Numbered from the stretch's first letter, positions 1-7,694 are shown. The stretch is 16,823 bases of DNA from an uncultured Schwartzia sp. (GCA_905372875.1 CAJPQU010000024.1:1-16823); one strand, 5' to 3'. The notes: generated from the letters alone by a model not told the origin. Program-made: numbers and translations.

Positions 1-2
1 GA

Positions 3-257
3 AAAGCTGTGGGGCTGGTGGTGAGTGAGGAGATTGCAGCGGCGCTGGAGGATATCGTTCCCCCGCCGCTCACGGCGATTTACGGGGCACAGGGGGATCT
101 CTTCGCCATGGCAGCCCATCTTTACGAGGCTTTGCGGTATTTCGATGACAAGGCTGTCGACGTGCTTCTCAGCGAGGGGGTAGTGCCGGAAGGGTTGGGT
201 TTGGCCATTATGAACCGGTTGCAAAAAGCCAGCGGCGGCCGCTGCATCGAGGCGTAG
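3..257 (+). CDS. C-terminal fragment of an unidentified protein (possibly EAL-HDOD type)
   Basis: The reading frame is open to the left edge, so this is the last ~84 codons of a gene that begins outside the window; the GTG at position 9 is probably internal. The visible part is helical and acidic, with YEALRYFDDKAVDVL followed by a second helix ending in NRLQKAS. The pattern 'YE, acidic residues, AV, short spacer, L-x-x-x-A' loosely recalls the C-terminal helices of EAL-HDOD c-di-GMP phosphodiesterases, but no catalytic motif is visible and this is a weak guess. No clear terminator follows; the next feature is the promoter region of the secreted-protein operon about 40 bp downstream. Confidence 0.45.
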   Translation, partial: KAVGLVVSEEIAAALEDIVPPPLTAIYGAQGDLFAMAAHLYEALRYFDDKAVDVLLSEGVVPEGLGLAIMNRLQKASGGRCIEA

Positions 258-294
258 AACGATGTGTGTGGCCTGAAGTTCCACCGGCTCAGAT

Positions 295-323
295 TTGTTT
301 CTCGCTGTTTCTTATAGTATAAT
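295..323 (+). promoter_or_regulatory. Sigma-A promoter P1 for the secreted-protein operon
   Basis: TTGTTT (295-300), 17-bp spacer, perfect TATAAT (318-323). Transcription would start near 330. Just downstream lie two copies of a CACTTAxTGA repeat (329-338 and 354-363). The first contains the palindrome CACT-T-AGTG, so an operator at the start site is possible. Confidence 0.6.
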
Positions 324-397
324 GTGAACACTTAGTGAGAATATGTACCTAAGCACTTAATGAAGGCGGGCGAAGCGAGGGTTGAATTTAGTGGTTA

Positions 398-406
398 TGG
401 TATAAT
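398..406 (+). promoter_or_regulatory. Extended -10 promoter P2
   Basis: TGGTATAAT is a textbook extended -10 element (TGnTATAAT). No good -35 is present at 16-18 bp, which extended -10 promoters tolerate. Its expected start near 412 falls inside the long form of the downstream reading frame, which supports the shorter start at 489. Confidence 0.55.
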
Positions 407-488
407 AAAAATATCCGCGTGGTACTTCCTAGGGCAAGATAAGGTGCTTTTCTCGAGGCGGCATATGGCGCAAAGGATAGGTGATACC

Positions 489-1616
489 ATGAAAGAAAGA
501 TTGTACATCATCGGACTTTTGAGTGTGTTCGCTACCTTCCTGTTTTTTCCCGTTCACCGAGGGAACGCTTCTGGGTTCCATCCGCCGGTAGAGATTCTTT
601 GGCAGGAAGAGGCGACGCCGGATACTTCCTGGCTGGTGACACAGACGATTACGTCTGACCCGCAGGCCATTCCGTCGCCTTTGGTGTTCATGGCGCAGGA
701 CGAACTCCCCGGCTTTCAGCTTTTGGATATAGAAATGACACGTTGGGATGAGGCGGCTAACATGGGCGTGTTTTGGGTCAAAAAACAATTCCCTATGTAT
801 ACGCTTACCCCGGCGCATCCGTTGCCGGTGGCCGCTGTCTTTTACGGTGATCTGCCTAATTTCGGATTTTCTTACCTGACCGCCGCTGGGGAAAGACGAT
901 ATTTTGCCGTGGGGATGAGCGGCCATGATGGATCCTGTTATGCACAAGAAATTCATGTCGATGGCTTTGGGTCTGTGGTGGGAGAACGGGAACCGTCGGA
1001 AGGTGCACCCCTCTACGGCAGGCTTCTGGATGGTTTTTATGACATCCTGCGCGGCGGGGACAGTGCCTTCGTGGAAGAATGCGGCGGGGCGGTCGGCGTC
1101 CGGGAAGTCGTTTCCCTCCTTGGCTCAAGAGCAGCTTTATATCAAGTGGGCTATGCCGTCAGGGACATCACGGGCGACGGTGTTCCCGAGCTATTGGTCG
1201 GGCTGATCAAGGACGGGCAGGATTTCGGCACTACCATCCTTGCGGTGTATACGTCTCCTGGGGTGCGTCCCGTTTGTGTCTTGGAGGGCTGGGCCAGAAA
1301 CCATTTTCTCCTGATGGATGGGGGACGTTTCCTTCAGGAAGGCTCCAATGGGGCGATGAGTTCTTCCTTTGGCGAATACACCCTCTCGGCCGATGGGCGG
1401 CAGTTTTCCTGTGAGTCATTTTATTTCACGGCGGAGAGTCCTTTGGAGCCCGGAGAAATCGAGGTGTATTACAATACCACCGGCGCTTTTGATCCGAGGC
1501 AATCGGAAAAACTCGACATGACCTTCGAGGCGTTCCTGCGGCTGCAGACGGAACTGGAGGGTGGGGTTCGCTACGTGAACCTCACATCCTTTGGCGCGGA
1601 AAGGAGAGCCCGATGA
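489..1616 (+). CDS. Exported two-domain protein, domain order A-B (paralogue of next gene)
   Basis: A 375-residue protein with an N-terminal signal peptide (MKER, hydrophobic core about residues 6-20, likely cleavage near NAS-G at 28), so probably secreted. The frame is open back to an ATG at 360, but ATG 489 has an upstream AAGGATAGG, directly begins the signal peptide and lies downstream of P2, so I chose it. Domain A (about 35-157) ends in the motif FGFSYL...HDGS...QEI. Domain B (about 175-368) contains DITGDGVPEL (226-235), like the calcium-binding loops of FG-GAP/integrin-type repeats, and YYNTTG...SEKLDMT. Both domains recur in the next protein in reverse order. Function unknown; a ligand-binding or envelope role is a guess. 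The stop overlaps the next start (ATGA). Confidence 0.8.
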   Translation: MKERLYIIGLLSVFATFLFFPVHRGNASGFHPPVEILWQEEATPDTSWLVTQTITSDPQAIPSPLVFMAQDELPGFQLLDIEMTRWDEAANMGVFWVKKQFPMYTLTPAHPLPVAAVFYGDLPNFGFSYLTAAGERRYFAVGMSGHDGSCYAQEIHVDGFGSVVGEREPSEGAPLYGRLLDGFYDILRGGDSAFVEECGGAVGVREVVSLLGSRAALYQVGYAVRDITGDGVPELLVGLIKDGQDFGTTILAVYTSPGVRPVCVLEGWARNHFLLMDGGRFLQEGSNGAMSSSFGEYTLSADGRQFSCESFYFTAESPLEPGEIEVYYNTTGAFDPRQSEKLDMTFEAFLRLQTELEGGVRYVNLTSFGAERRAR

Positions 1617-2767
1617 ACAGAAAAATTTTTTCGTGTTGGTTCATCCTGTGCTTCTTGGTGGCGGCGTCCTTTGGTGTGGGAGAGGCGCGGCCTCGGGCAG
1701 ACATTGAGGGGCCGGTAGCGAATGCGCAGGGCATTGACTATAAGCAGATTTATAACATGACTCTGGAATCCCTGCATCGCTGGGTGGCGGATCAGGTTCG
1801 TATGGGCGATGAGGAAGCGCCGCGCCAGATCGGCTATTTCCTAAAGGACATAAGCGGAGACGGTGTGCCAGAACTCATCGTGGGGGCCATCACGGAGGAG
1901 GACGGGACATATCGCTATGGCAGTGAACTCTACGCGGTGTACAGCTGCCAGCAAGGCTATGTCAAGCGCCTCTTTTTCGGTGGTACGCATCAACGGTATA
2001 CGCTGCTCTCCGACGGGCGCATTTTGACCATGACGATGGATGGTGTACACGATTTTGGGGTCGGGGTCTATCGGATTGCCCCTGACGGATCGGAGCTTAC
2101 CTGTGAGGATTATTATTTTGTGGTCGCGGCGGATGAGAGCGCCCAGCGGGGCGATGTGTATCATAATACCAGCGGACAGTCGGATGTGGGCGTCTCGGAG
2201 AAGATGAACATGACGCCGGAGGACGTCCTCGCCTTGGGGCGCAAACTGGACGGACAGGCACAGCCGGTGCGCCTCTATCCTTTTTCGCTGTATTTCTATG
2301 AGCCAAAGGAGCCGTTTACGCCCGAGACATCAAGGGTTTGGGTGAGGCGCAGGGAAGCGGTCGATCCCGGGACATATTATCGGAGCCGGTTTCACGTCGG
2401 GCAGGAGGGCGCGCATGTTTCCCTGTTCTTGTCAGCGGAGAAAGAGCTGATGAATGTGCATGTACTCGCCCTTCGCTATTTGGACACGGAGGCGGGGCAG
2501 CCGATCTTTGCCACGCACTCCCTGGCGGGCATCTATCGCTTCCAGCCGGAGCATCCCGTGATCGTCGATCTGCCGATCGTCGATGCCATGCCTGCCTATG
2601 GTCTTTCCTATGAGGATGAAGAAGGGCGGCCGCATACCTTCGCCCTTCGTGAGAGCGGGTTTGACGGATCCCTTTTCTTTGAGGAGATACAGACCGGCGG
2701 CGAGTGGGGGGATTTTGGCATGATCTTCGACGGCATCACCTATGTCCTCCCCGAGGGACGGCTCTGA
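1613..2767 (+). CDS. Exported two-domain protein, domain order B-A (paralogue of previous gene)
   Basis: A 384-residue protein starting within the previous stop (ATGA overlap, SD AAGGAG at 1601-1606), so translationally coupled. The signal peptide spans about 1-25 and its hydrophobic stretch ends near AASFG; there is no lipobox. Domain B' (about 42-226) carries KDISGDGVPELIVG (78-91) and YHNTSG...SEKMNMT, closely matching the C-terminal half of the upstream protein. Domain A' (about 245-360) has AYGLSYEDEEGR...FDGSLFFEEI, matching the upstream protein's N-terminal half. The pair thus looks like a duplication with circularly permuted domain order. Molecular function is not recognised; DxSGDGxxEL suggests calcium binding. 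Confidence 0.8.
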   Translation: MNRKIFSCWFILCFLVAASFGVGEARPRADIEGPVANAQGIDYKQIYNMTLESLHRWVADQVRMGDEEAPRQIGYFLKDISGDGVPELIVGAITEEDGTYRYGSELYAVYSCQQGYVKRLFFGGTHQRYTLLSDGRILTMTMDGVHDFGVGVYRIAPDGSELTCEDYYFVVAADESAQRGDVYHNTSGQSDVGVSEKMNMTPEDVLALGRKLDGQAQPVRLYPFSLYFYEPKEPFTPETSRVWVRRREAVDPGTYYRSRFHVGQEGAHVSLFLSAEKELMNVHVLALRYLDTEAGQPIFATHSLAGIYRFQPEHPVIVDLPIVDAMPAYGLSYEDEEGRPHTFALRESGFDGSLFFEEIQTGGEWGDFGMIFDGITYVLPEGRL

Positions 2768-2831
2768 CCGCCGATCTGTGTGAAAAGGGAAAGATTTCTC
2801 GCCGCAGCGCGAGCAAAGGAGAACAAACACG

Positions 2832-3191
2832 ATGGAAAATACCTTCAGCGTAGCGATCAGCTACCACGATACCTTGGGCTACATCGAATACGACGGCGCG
2901 TCCCGGTCGGCGCACATCGTCCTGCCGGATGAGAAGGGGCGGGCGTTGGCGGAGGAATACCTTCATACCACGCACGAGATCCTTGTTCCTCACGAAACGC
3001 TCTTGGACTTTTCCGAAGAGATCATTGATCCCCTTAAGGATGTCCGCAGCTTTCAGATCGCGCTGACCCGCCTCTGGGAAGCCACACAAGTGCATGTGGA
3101 TTGGAGCCGACCGGTGGAATTTATCAAGAAATATCCTACTTTGGACAGCCTACCTAAGGGTGGCGTCAAATTTGATTTGACCGCATCCTGA
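2832..3191 (+). CDS. Small hypothetical cytosolic protein
   Basis: A 119-residue acidic protein without signal peptide or membrane segment. AAGGAG at 2816-2821 lies 10 nt before the ATG. The sequence begins with a beta-rich stretch (TFSVAISYHDTLGYIEYDG) and continues into helices; a tryptophan-containing segment (LTRLWEATQVHVDWSRP) lies near residues 80-95. I do not recognise the family. It is 64 bp downstream of the secreted pair, on the same strand and before the same terminator, so it is probably co-transcribed with them. Confidence 0.7.
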   Translation: MENTFSVAISYHDTLGYIEYDGASRSAHIVLPDEKGRALAEEYLHTTHEILVPHETLLDFSEEIIDPLKDVRSFQIALTRLWEATQVHVDWSRPVEFIKKYPTLDSLPKGGVKFDLTAS

Positions 3192-3215
3192 AATTTTCGG
3201 ATTGTTACTTTCGCT

Positions 3216-3261
3216 CACAAAAAAGGCTGCCGATTTTGAAAATCGGCAGCCTTTTTTTGTG
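3216..3261. terminator. Bidirectional rho-independent terminator
   Basis: A near-perfect inverted repeat with the GC core GGCTGCCGATTTT / AAAATCGGCAGCC, flanked by an A-tract on the left and seven Ts on the right, so it can terminate transcription from both sides. It sits between the convergent operon at 489-3191 and the phosphoesterase gene on the minus strand. Confidence 0.93.
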
Positions 3262-3289
3262 CAGGCAGCGTAGGAAGATAAACTGAAGA

Positions 3290-4597
3290 TTATTTTTTCA
3301 GCGTGACTGTATCGATGAGACGGCCTTCCGGTAAAAAGCAGCGGAAGGTAAGCGCGTCGGGGGAGGCCTCCAAAGTGAGGTAATTGTCCGTCTCCGGCTG
3401 GGGGGCGACTACGCGGTCAAAGGCATGGTCGACCCAGAGATTGGGATAGCGGACATCGCCGGCGACACCGGTGAGAAGATAGAGCGGTCCCGTTTCTCCG
3501 GCGGTGAAGTTAGCGATATGGCCGCGGTTTCGATAGGTGTGGAGGTGAGCCGTGAGAACAGCATCCACATGGCCCTCATCAAAGAGAGGCATGAAGGCGC
3601 GCCCTACTCTTTCATCGATGCCGGAAGGGCGTTCGGGCCGGCCGTGAATGCCATATTGCAGGACGTCGCGATGGAGGAGGACGACCTTCCATTTCTTGTT
3701 CGTAGCGGCTAAGTCTTTCGGCAGCCATTCCATCTGCTCCGTTTTGAGTCCCGGGGTGAGATCGTTGAGTTCGTGCCACTGGGTGTTGAGGACAGTGAAA
3801 TGGACGTCGCCATAATCGTAAGAATAGTAGTGCCGGTTGAAATTCGGGCTGCCGTTTTCCGGCAGATCAAAAAGGGACAGATAGGCTTTGGGCCAGCGGA
3901 CTCGCCAGTCGAGGGTGTAGGTTTCGTGATTGCCCATGATGGGGGCGATGGGCAGGCGGTCGGCGATACCAGCCAGACCGTCAAACCATTGGTCCCACTG
4001 GTTATGATCTTCACCGTTATCCACTAAATCGCCCATGCTGATGAGAAAAGCGGCGTCGGGATGCTGCTGCGCGGCGGCCTGGGCCACTTCCCGCCAAGTA
4101 ACGTAGCCGTCGGAGCATTGGGAGTCAGGGAAGATAAGTGCTTTGAAAGGTCCTCCGTTGTCCGTCGGCAGGGGATGCCACGGCGTGCCCTTATCTTCGG
4201 CAACGACCTGATATTCGCAAGGCACGCCCGGGGGGAGCTCTTTGAGGGTAGCGCTGTGGAGGTAAATATGCTGCCCGTCGTCCGTGTAGAGGGTGGAGGA
4301 GGCGGGGACACGGGCGCTTCTGTCGCTGCCCTCAGCGCGCCACGCCACGGCAGCGTTTTTTTGCTCCGACGCCGAGTTCCACATGATGGTGCGGGAGGTG
4401 CGGCTGTCGGCGGTGATGATCTGGCGAAGGGCATGGATATCAAGGGAGGTATCGCCACCGGAAGAGGAGGCTTTACCAAACAAGTTTCCCGTTTGATTCA
4501 CGGAGGCGGGGGAGAAGGTGCAGCCTGTCGTCAGGGATAGGACGGTGCTTCCGGCTAACTTTAAGAAGCGGCGGCGGGAAATAGATGTTGTATCCAT
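3290..4597 (-). CDS. Tat-exported lipoprotein metallophosphoesterase, purple-acid-phosphatase-like
   Basis: A 435-residue predicted phosphoesterase. The N-terminus has a twin-arginine motif SRRRFLK (7-13), a hydrophobic stretch and a lipobox LTTGC (Cys26), indicating Tat export and lipid anchoring. A fibronectin/PAP-like N-terminal domain (about 55-135) precedes a calcineurin-like catalytic domain. Metal-site motifs: FPDSQ (Asp158), GDLVDNG (189-195), GNHE (222-225), LLHRD (His309) and AHLH (350-353). These are the family blocks for a dinuclear metal centre. An in-frame ATG at 4612 exists, but the GGAG at 4608-4611 is correctly spaced for ATG 4597, so I place the start there. Substrate unknown; a periplasmic or surface phosphomonoesterase or diesterase is likely. 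Monocistronic, with its own promoter. Confidence 0.88.
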   Translation of the reverse strand: MDTTSISRRRFLKLAGSTVLSLTTGCTFSPASVNQTGNLFGKASSSGGDTSLDIHALRQIITADSRTSRTIMWNSASEQKNAAVAWRAEGSDRSARVPASSTLYTDDGQHIYLHSATLKELPPGVPCEYQVVAEDKGTPWHPLPTDNGGPFKALIFPDSQCSDGYVTWREVAQAAAQQHPDAAFLISMGDLVDNGEDHNQWDQWFDGLAGIADRLPIAPIMGNHETYTLDWRVRWPKAYLSLFDLPENGSPNFNRHYYSYDYGDVHFTVLNTQWHELNDLTPGLKTEQMEWLPKDLAATNKKWKVVLLHRDVLQYGIHGRPERPSGIDERVGRAFMPLFDEGHVDAVLTAHLHTYRNRGHIANFTAGETGPLYLLTGVAGDVRYPNLWVDHAFDRVVAPQPETDNYLTLEASPDALTFRCFLPEGRLIDTVTLKK

Positions 4598-4650
4598 GAG
4601 AAACGGCTCCATTCTTTATGGAAATTTTGGGGAGACGGAGAATCATATTC

Positions 4651-4679
4651 AGTATAAACGGCCGCGCCCTTTTTATCAA
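4651..4679 (-). promoter_or_regulatory. Sigma-A promoter of the phosphoesterase gene
   Basis: Read on the minus strand: TTGATA (4679-4674), 17-bp spacer, TATACT (4656-4651). It is a strong match to consensus, placing the start near 4644, about 45 nt upstream of the chosen ATG. This also argues against a longer protein N-terminus. Confidence 0.8.
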
Positions 4680-4968
4680 GGGATTTCCCCTGTTTCTAAT
4701 CTGGGTGATGTGGATACTTGTGTTTTAGAGAAAAACGATGCCTGAGGTTTTAGGAATATGCGGCTCAGTGCATTTCGGCAAAAAGCCAAGGTGCGTCCCG
4801 GAAAATGGAAAGGAAGGGGAAGGGAAGTTGAGCGCGGGCAACAGAAAATAAAAAAATAAGCGTATTCCTGTGATGAGGGGATTGCACGGGGCGCACTTCT
4901 TCGTTAAAATATAATTAATTTCTAACGGCTTTGGTTTGACGAGATGATCATCCTGGGAGGTGCTTTTC
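4680..4968. other. Intergenic region between divergent genes; weak plus-strand promoter
   Basis: No convincing gene. About 4800-4860 is strongly purine-rich on the plus strand. A perfect TATAAT at 4910-4915 is suitably placed for the alcohol dehydrogenase gene, but the nearest -35-like box, TTGCAC (4882-4887), is 22 bp away, so the promoter is uncertain. The dehydrogenase ribosome binding site GGGAGG is at 4955-4960. Confidence 0.4.
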
Positions 4969-6150
4969 ATGAACAGCTTTACTTTTTACATGCCCACGGA
5001 AATTCTCTTCGGGCGAGGAGCTGAGGAGAAGACGGCATCGGCGGTGCAAAAGCATGGTGGCCGGCGGGTACTCATCGTCTTCGGCGGGGGCAGCGTAAAA
5101 AAGAGCGGACTCTTAGACCGCGTCGAACGCGGCCTGGAGACGGCGGGCGTTCTCTTTGCGGAATTTGGCGGGGCGCAGCCGAATCCGCTCCTTTCCCACG
5201 CCCGGGACGGGGTGCGGGCGGCGGCGAAATTCGGCGCGGATTTCATTTTGGCCATTGGGGGCGGCAGCGCCATCGATACGGCGAAGGCCATCGCCCATGG
5301 GGCGGCGAATTTAGACATCGATCTCTGGGATTTCTGGTCGGGGAAGCGCCCGGTGGAGCGGTCTCTTCCGGTGGGGGTGGTTTTGACCATTGCGGCGGCA
5401 GGCAGTGAGACCAGCAATTCGGCGGTGCTGACGAATGAGGAGACGGGAAAGAAGTGCGGCGTCAATACGGAGTTTAACCGTCCGGCCTTCGCCATCATGA
5501 ATCCCGAGCTGACCTATACGCTGCCGCGTCAGCAGTTGGCTTGCGGGATCGCCGATATCATGATGCACACGCTGGATCGTTATTTCACCCACGAAACGGG
5601 AAATTCCTTCACTGACCGGGTGGCGGAGGCGCTCTTAAAAAATGTCGTTCGCTATGCGAAAGTCGCTATGACGAATCACCGGGATTACGAGGCCATGAGC
5701 GAGCTTATGTGGTGCGGCAGCGTTTCCCACAGCGGATTTACCAGCTTAGGACGGACGATGGATTTCGGCGTTCACAAGTTAGCCCACGAATTGAGCGGAC
5801 GCTTTGACGTGACCCACGGGGCGGCGCTCACCGCGATGTGGGGGGCGTGGGCACGATATGTTTATGAGGACGCGCCGGAACGCTTCGCACAGTACGCAGA
5901 AAACGTCTGGGATATCTCCATCGGCACGGTGGAGGAGCGGGCGCGGGCCGGGATCCGGGAGACGGAAGATTTCTGGCGCAGCTTGGGGCTGCCGCTGTCT
6001 TTAGGCGAGTTGGGCGTCGGTGTGCAGGATGAGGAGGAACTCGCCTATTTGGCTGATATGTGTACGGATCGAGGGAACAAGACGGTAGGCGTTTTTCATC
6101 CCATTGATCGGGAGACGGCCCTAGCCATTTACCGGCTGGCGAATCACTGA
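4969..6150 (+). CDS. Iron-containing alcohol dehydrogenase (BdhA/YqhD type)
   Basis: A 393-residue cytosolic group III alcohol dehydrogenase, expected to reduce aldehydes to alcohols (for example butyraldehyde to butanol) with NAD(P)H. The start is ATG 4969: GGGAGG lies 8 nt upstream, while the in-frame GTG at 4960 overlaps that site. The N-terminal nucleotide-binding part has FGGGSVKKSG (38-47) and the family motif GGGSAIDTAK (97-106). The metal ligands are all present: Asp196 and His200 in GIADIMMH, His269 and His283 in HKLAHELSG...THG. The FGGGS form fits the BdhA/YqhD branch that often prefers NADPH; that preference is inferred. Twelve bases separate it from the following SGNH hydrolase, so the two are probably co-transcribed, although no functional link is evident. 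Confidence 0.93.
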   Translation: MNSFTFYMPTEILFGRGAEEKTASAVQKHGGRRVLIVFGGGSVKKSGLLDRVERGLETAGVLFAEFGGAQPNPLLSHARDGVRAAAKFGADFILAIGGGSAIDTAKAIAHGAANLDIDLWDFWSGKRPVERSLPVGVVLTIAAAGSETSNSAVLTNEETGKKCGVNTEFNRPAFAIMNPELTYTLPRQQLACGIADIMMHTLDRYFTHETGNSFTDRVAEALLKNVVRYAKVAMTNHRDYEAMSELMWCGSVSHSGFTSLGRTMDFGVHKLAHELSGRFDVTHGAALTAMWGAWARYVYEDAPERFAQYAENVWDISIGTVEERARAGIRETEDFWRSLGLPLSLGELGVGVQDEEELAYLADMCTDRGNKTVGVFHPIDRETALAIYRLANH

Positions 6151-6162
6151 GGAGGTACCTTC

Positions 6163-7416
6163 TTGTTTACACGTTATCTGGCGGCGGGGGCGCTGTGCCT
6201 GGCCATAGTAATTGGGATTCTACCGGGATCGGTGGGGAGCGCCGCGCCGCGCTCGGCGGCGTACAAGCTGCGACTTTCATGGGATCTTATGCCGGGCGCG
6301 GTGACGTACCACGTTCTCTTTTTTTCCGATACCGAGACAAAAACGGCGCCGCCGGTCGCCCAGTATCGTGATATTTCCGCGCCGGGGCTGGAGCTTGACA
6401 TGCGCGCTCTGCCGGAACAGGCGCTGACGGGCTATTGGCTGGCGCAAGGCGTGGATCGAGAGGGGCGCGCTGTGGGAGAGAGCGTTCTGCGTCCCCTGCG
6501 GACGGCGGAGATGGCCCCCACTGCGCCGCTGATCCTGGACGATTATAAGGGGATGGCCTATCTTCCGGTCTATCCTGTCTACGCCTGGGTCCCGGTCTTA
6601 AACGCTTCCAGTTATGAAGTCGAAGTCTGGCGAGAACCGGATACGGCGCGCGGTAAAGCGGAACGGGTGCGCCATTTTTACACCTACGAGTCTGTTCTTT
6701 ACGATGAGGCTGGTTTGCGATTGGTAGGGCATTATTGGTGGCGGGTCCGGGCGCTGGACGGGGAAGGACGCGGCTACAGCGATTGGTCCGCGCCTACGCC
6801 GTGGCAGATCAATGCACCTACGCCAGTGGCTGCATTGGGCGACAGTATCACCCATGGCGGCGGGGCTATTTCTACGCCGCCGTGCCGAACTTTGTACGAT
6901 TGGGAGACCTACGCGACGATACCGGTGAAAAATATCGGGTTCAGCGGGGATACTGCGGCGGCGATGGCCGACCGCTTCGAGGCGGATGTCCTCCCCTTTA
7001 AGCCGCGCCTTCTCGTCGTCATGGGAGGCGTCAATGATTTTCGTTCCGGAACGCCCGCGGCCGTTACCATTCGTTTCCTGCGGCAGATTGCTGATAAATG
7101 CCGGGCTTATGGGATAACGCCTGTCTTCGTGACAGCGACGCCCATCAATCCCCAGCGTATGGCCGGCAGCTTTGGCATGGAGGAGGCGGCGGCGAATTGG
7201 CAAAGGAACCAACGACAGATCAATGACTGGATCATGGCGCAGCCCTACGCGGTTGATGTGACCGGGGCCTTGACCGATGAACATGGCGATTTGCGGAGCG
7301 ATTATACCGCTGACGGCCTTCATCCCGACTATGAAGCCAAGCGTTACATTGGCGAAACCATCGGCCGCTATGTGACTACGCATTTCCCGACGATCACCGA
7401 CAAAGTGGGAACATAA
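6163..7416 (+). CDS. Secreted SGNH/GDSL-family hydrolase with N-terminal Fn3-like domains
   Basis: A 417-residue protein starting at TTG, with a strong AGGAGG (6150-6155) 7 nt upstream; no ATG or GTG is better placed. The signal peptide spans about 1-28 (core LAAGALCLAIVIGIL, likely cleavage after GSA). Residues about 32-215 contain two stretches resembling fibronectin-type beta sandwiches (YKLRLSWDLMPGAVTYHV and YWWRVRALDGEGRGYSDWS). The C-terminal SGNH domain shows block I GDSITHG (Ser228), block II GFSGDT (Gly262), block III GGVNDF (Asn291) and block V DGLHPDY (Asp384, His387), so the full catalytic set is present. Such enzymes deacylate lipids, glycans or peptidoglycan; the substrate here is unknown. 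Confidence 0.9.
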   Translation: MFTRYLAAGALCLAIVIGILPGSVGSAAPRSAAYKLRLSWDLMPGAVTYHVLFFSDTETKTAPPVAQYRDISAPGLELDMRALPEQALTGYWLAQGVDREGRAVGESVLRPLRTAEMAPTAPLILDDYKGMAYLPVYPVYAWVPVLNASSYEVEVWREPDTARGKAERVRHFYTYESVLYDEAGLRLVGHYWWRVRALDGEGRGYSDWSAPTPWQINAPTPVAALGDSITHGGGAISTPPCRTLYDWETYATIPVKNIGFSGDTAAAMADRFEADVLPFKPRLLVVMGGVNDFRSGTPAAVTIRFLRQIADKCRAYGITPVFVTATPINPQRMAGSFGMEEAAANWQRNQRQINDWIMAQPYAVDVTGALTDEHGDLRSDYTADGLHPDYEAKRYIGETIGRYVTTHFPTITDKVGT

Positions 7417-7532
7417 TTGCCGCGCCGCTTGTCTGCTGCCTGACGTGGCGATGGAATCGGCCGGCAGCATGTAGATAGGAAGAGGCGGTTAGCCGCTGGA
7501 GCAAAATTTTACAATGAAAAGAGCGGTTCGCC

Positions 7533-7561
7533 TTTACAAAAGACGGCGTGCGTAGTACAAT
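7533..7561 (+). promoter_or_regulatory. Promoter of tRNA-Pro
   Basis: TTTACA (7533-7538), 17-bp spacer, TACAAT (7556-7561). The expected start falls only a few bases before the mature 5' end of the tRNA at 7571, typical of a single-gene tRNA unit. Confidence 0.75.
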
Positions 7562-7570
7562 ATAGTTCGT

Positions 7571-7647
7571 CGGGGCGTAGCCCAGCTTGGTAGAGCGCTT
7601 CCTTGGGGTGGAAGAGGCCGTGGGTTCAAATCCCGCCGCTCCGACCA
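7571..7647 (+). tRNA. tRNA-Pro (anticodon GGG)
   Basis: A 77-nt cloverleaf with encoded CCA. The acceptor stem CGGGGCG / CGCTCCG pairs fully with one G-T. The anticodon stem CTTCC / GGAAG encloses loop TTGGGGT, giving anticodon GGG (7605-7607), which reads CCC and, by wobble, CCT proline codons. The T loop TTCAAAT is present in GTGGGTTCAAATCCCGC. Confidence 0.95.
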
Positions 7648-7664
7648 GTTTTGTTTATTTTATC

Positions 7665-7694
7665 GTTCCGTCAAGTTTTGGCGGAGCTTTTTTT
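7665..7694 (+). terminator. Rho-independent terminator after tRNA-Pro
   Basis: Stem TCCGTCAA (7667-7674) with TTGGCGGA (7678-7685), containing one wobble pair and a 3-nt loop and extendable by two outer pairs, followed by seven Ts (7688-7694). Confidence 0.78.

Noticed and set aside
360..488. N-terminal extension of the first secreted protein to ATG 360
   Set aside because: It would precede the signal peptide with 43 polar residues and overlaps the extended -10 promoter at 398-406.
2793..2808. Small CTCGC/GCGAG hairpin before the 119-residue protein gene
   Set aside because: A 5-bp stem with no T-run; too small to call a terminator or regulator.
3216..3261. CRISPR-like or phage-derived repeat
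   Set aside because: It is a single terminator hairpin. No spaced repeat array or cas, phage structural or toxin-antitoxin gene was seen anywhere in the window.
4943..4952. Perfect palindrome GATGATCATC before the alcohol dehydrogenase
   Set aside because: Ten bases of symmetry without flanking support is expected by chance at this scale.
6598..7470. A 290-codon minus-strand frame opposite the SGNH hydrolase
   Set aside because: The plus-strand frame has signal peptide, ribosome binding site and all catalytic blocks; the opposite frame has none.
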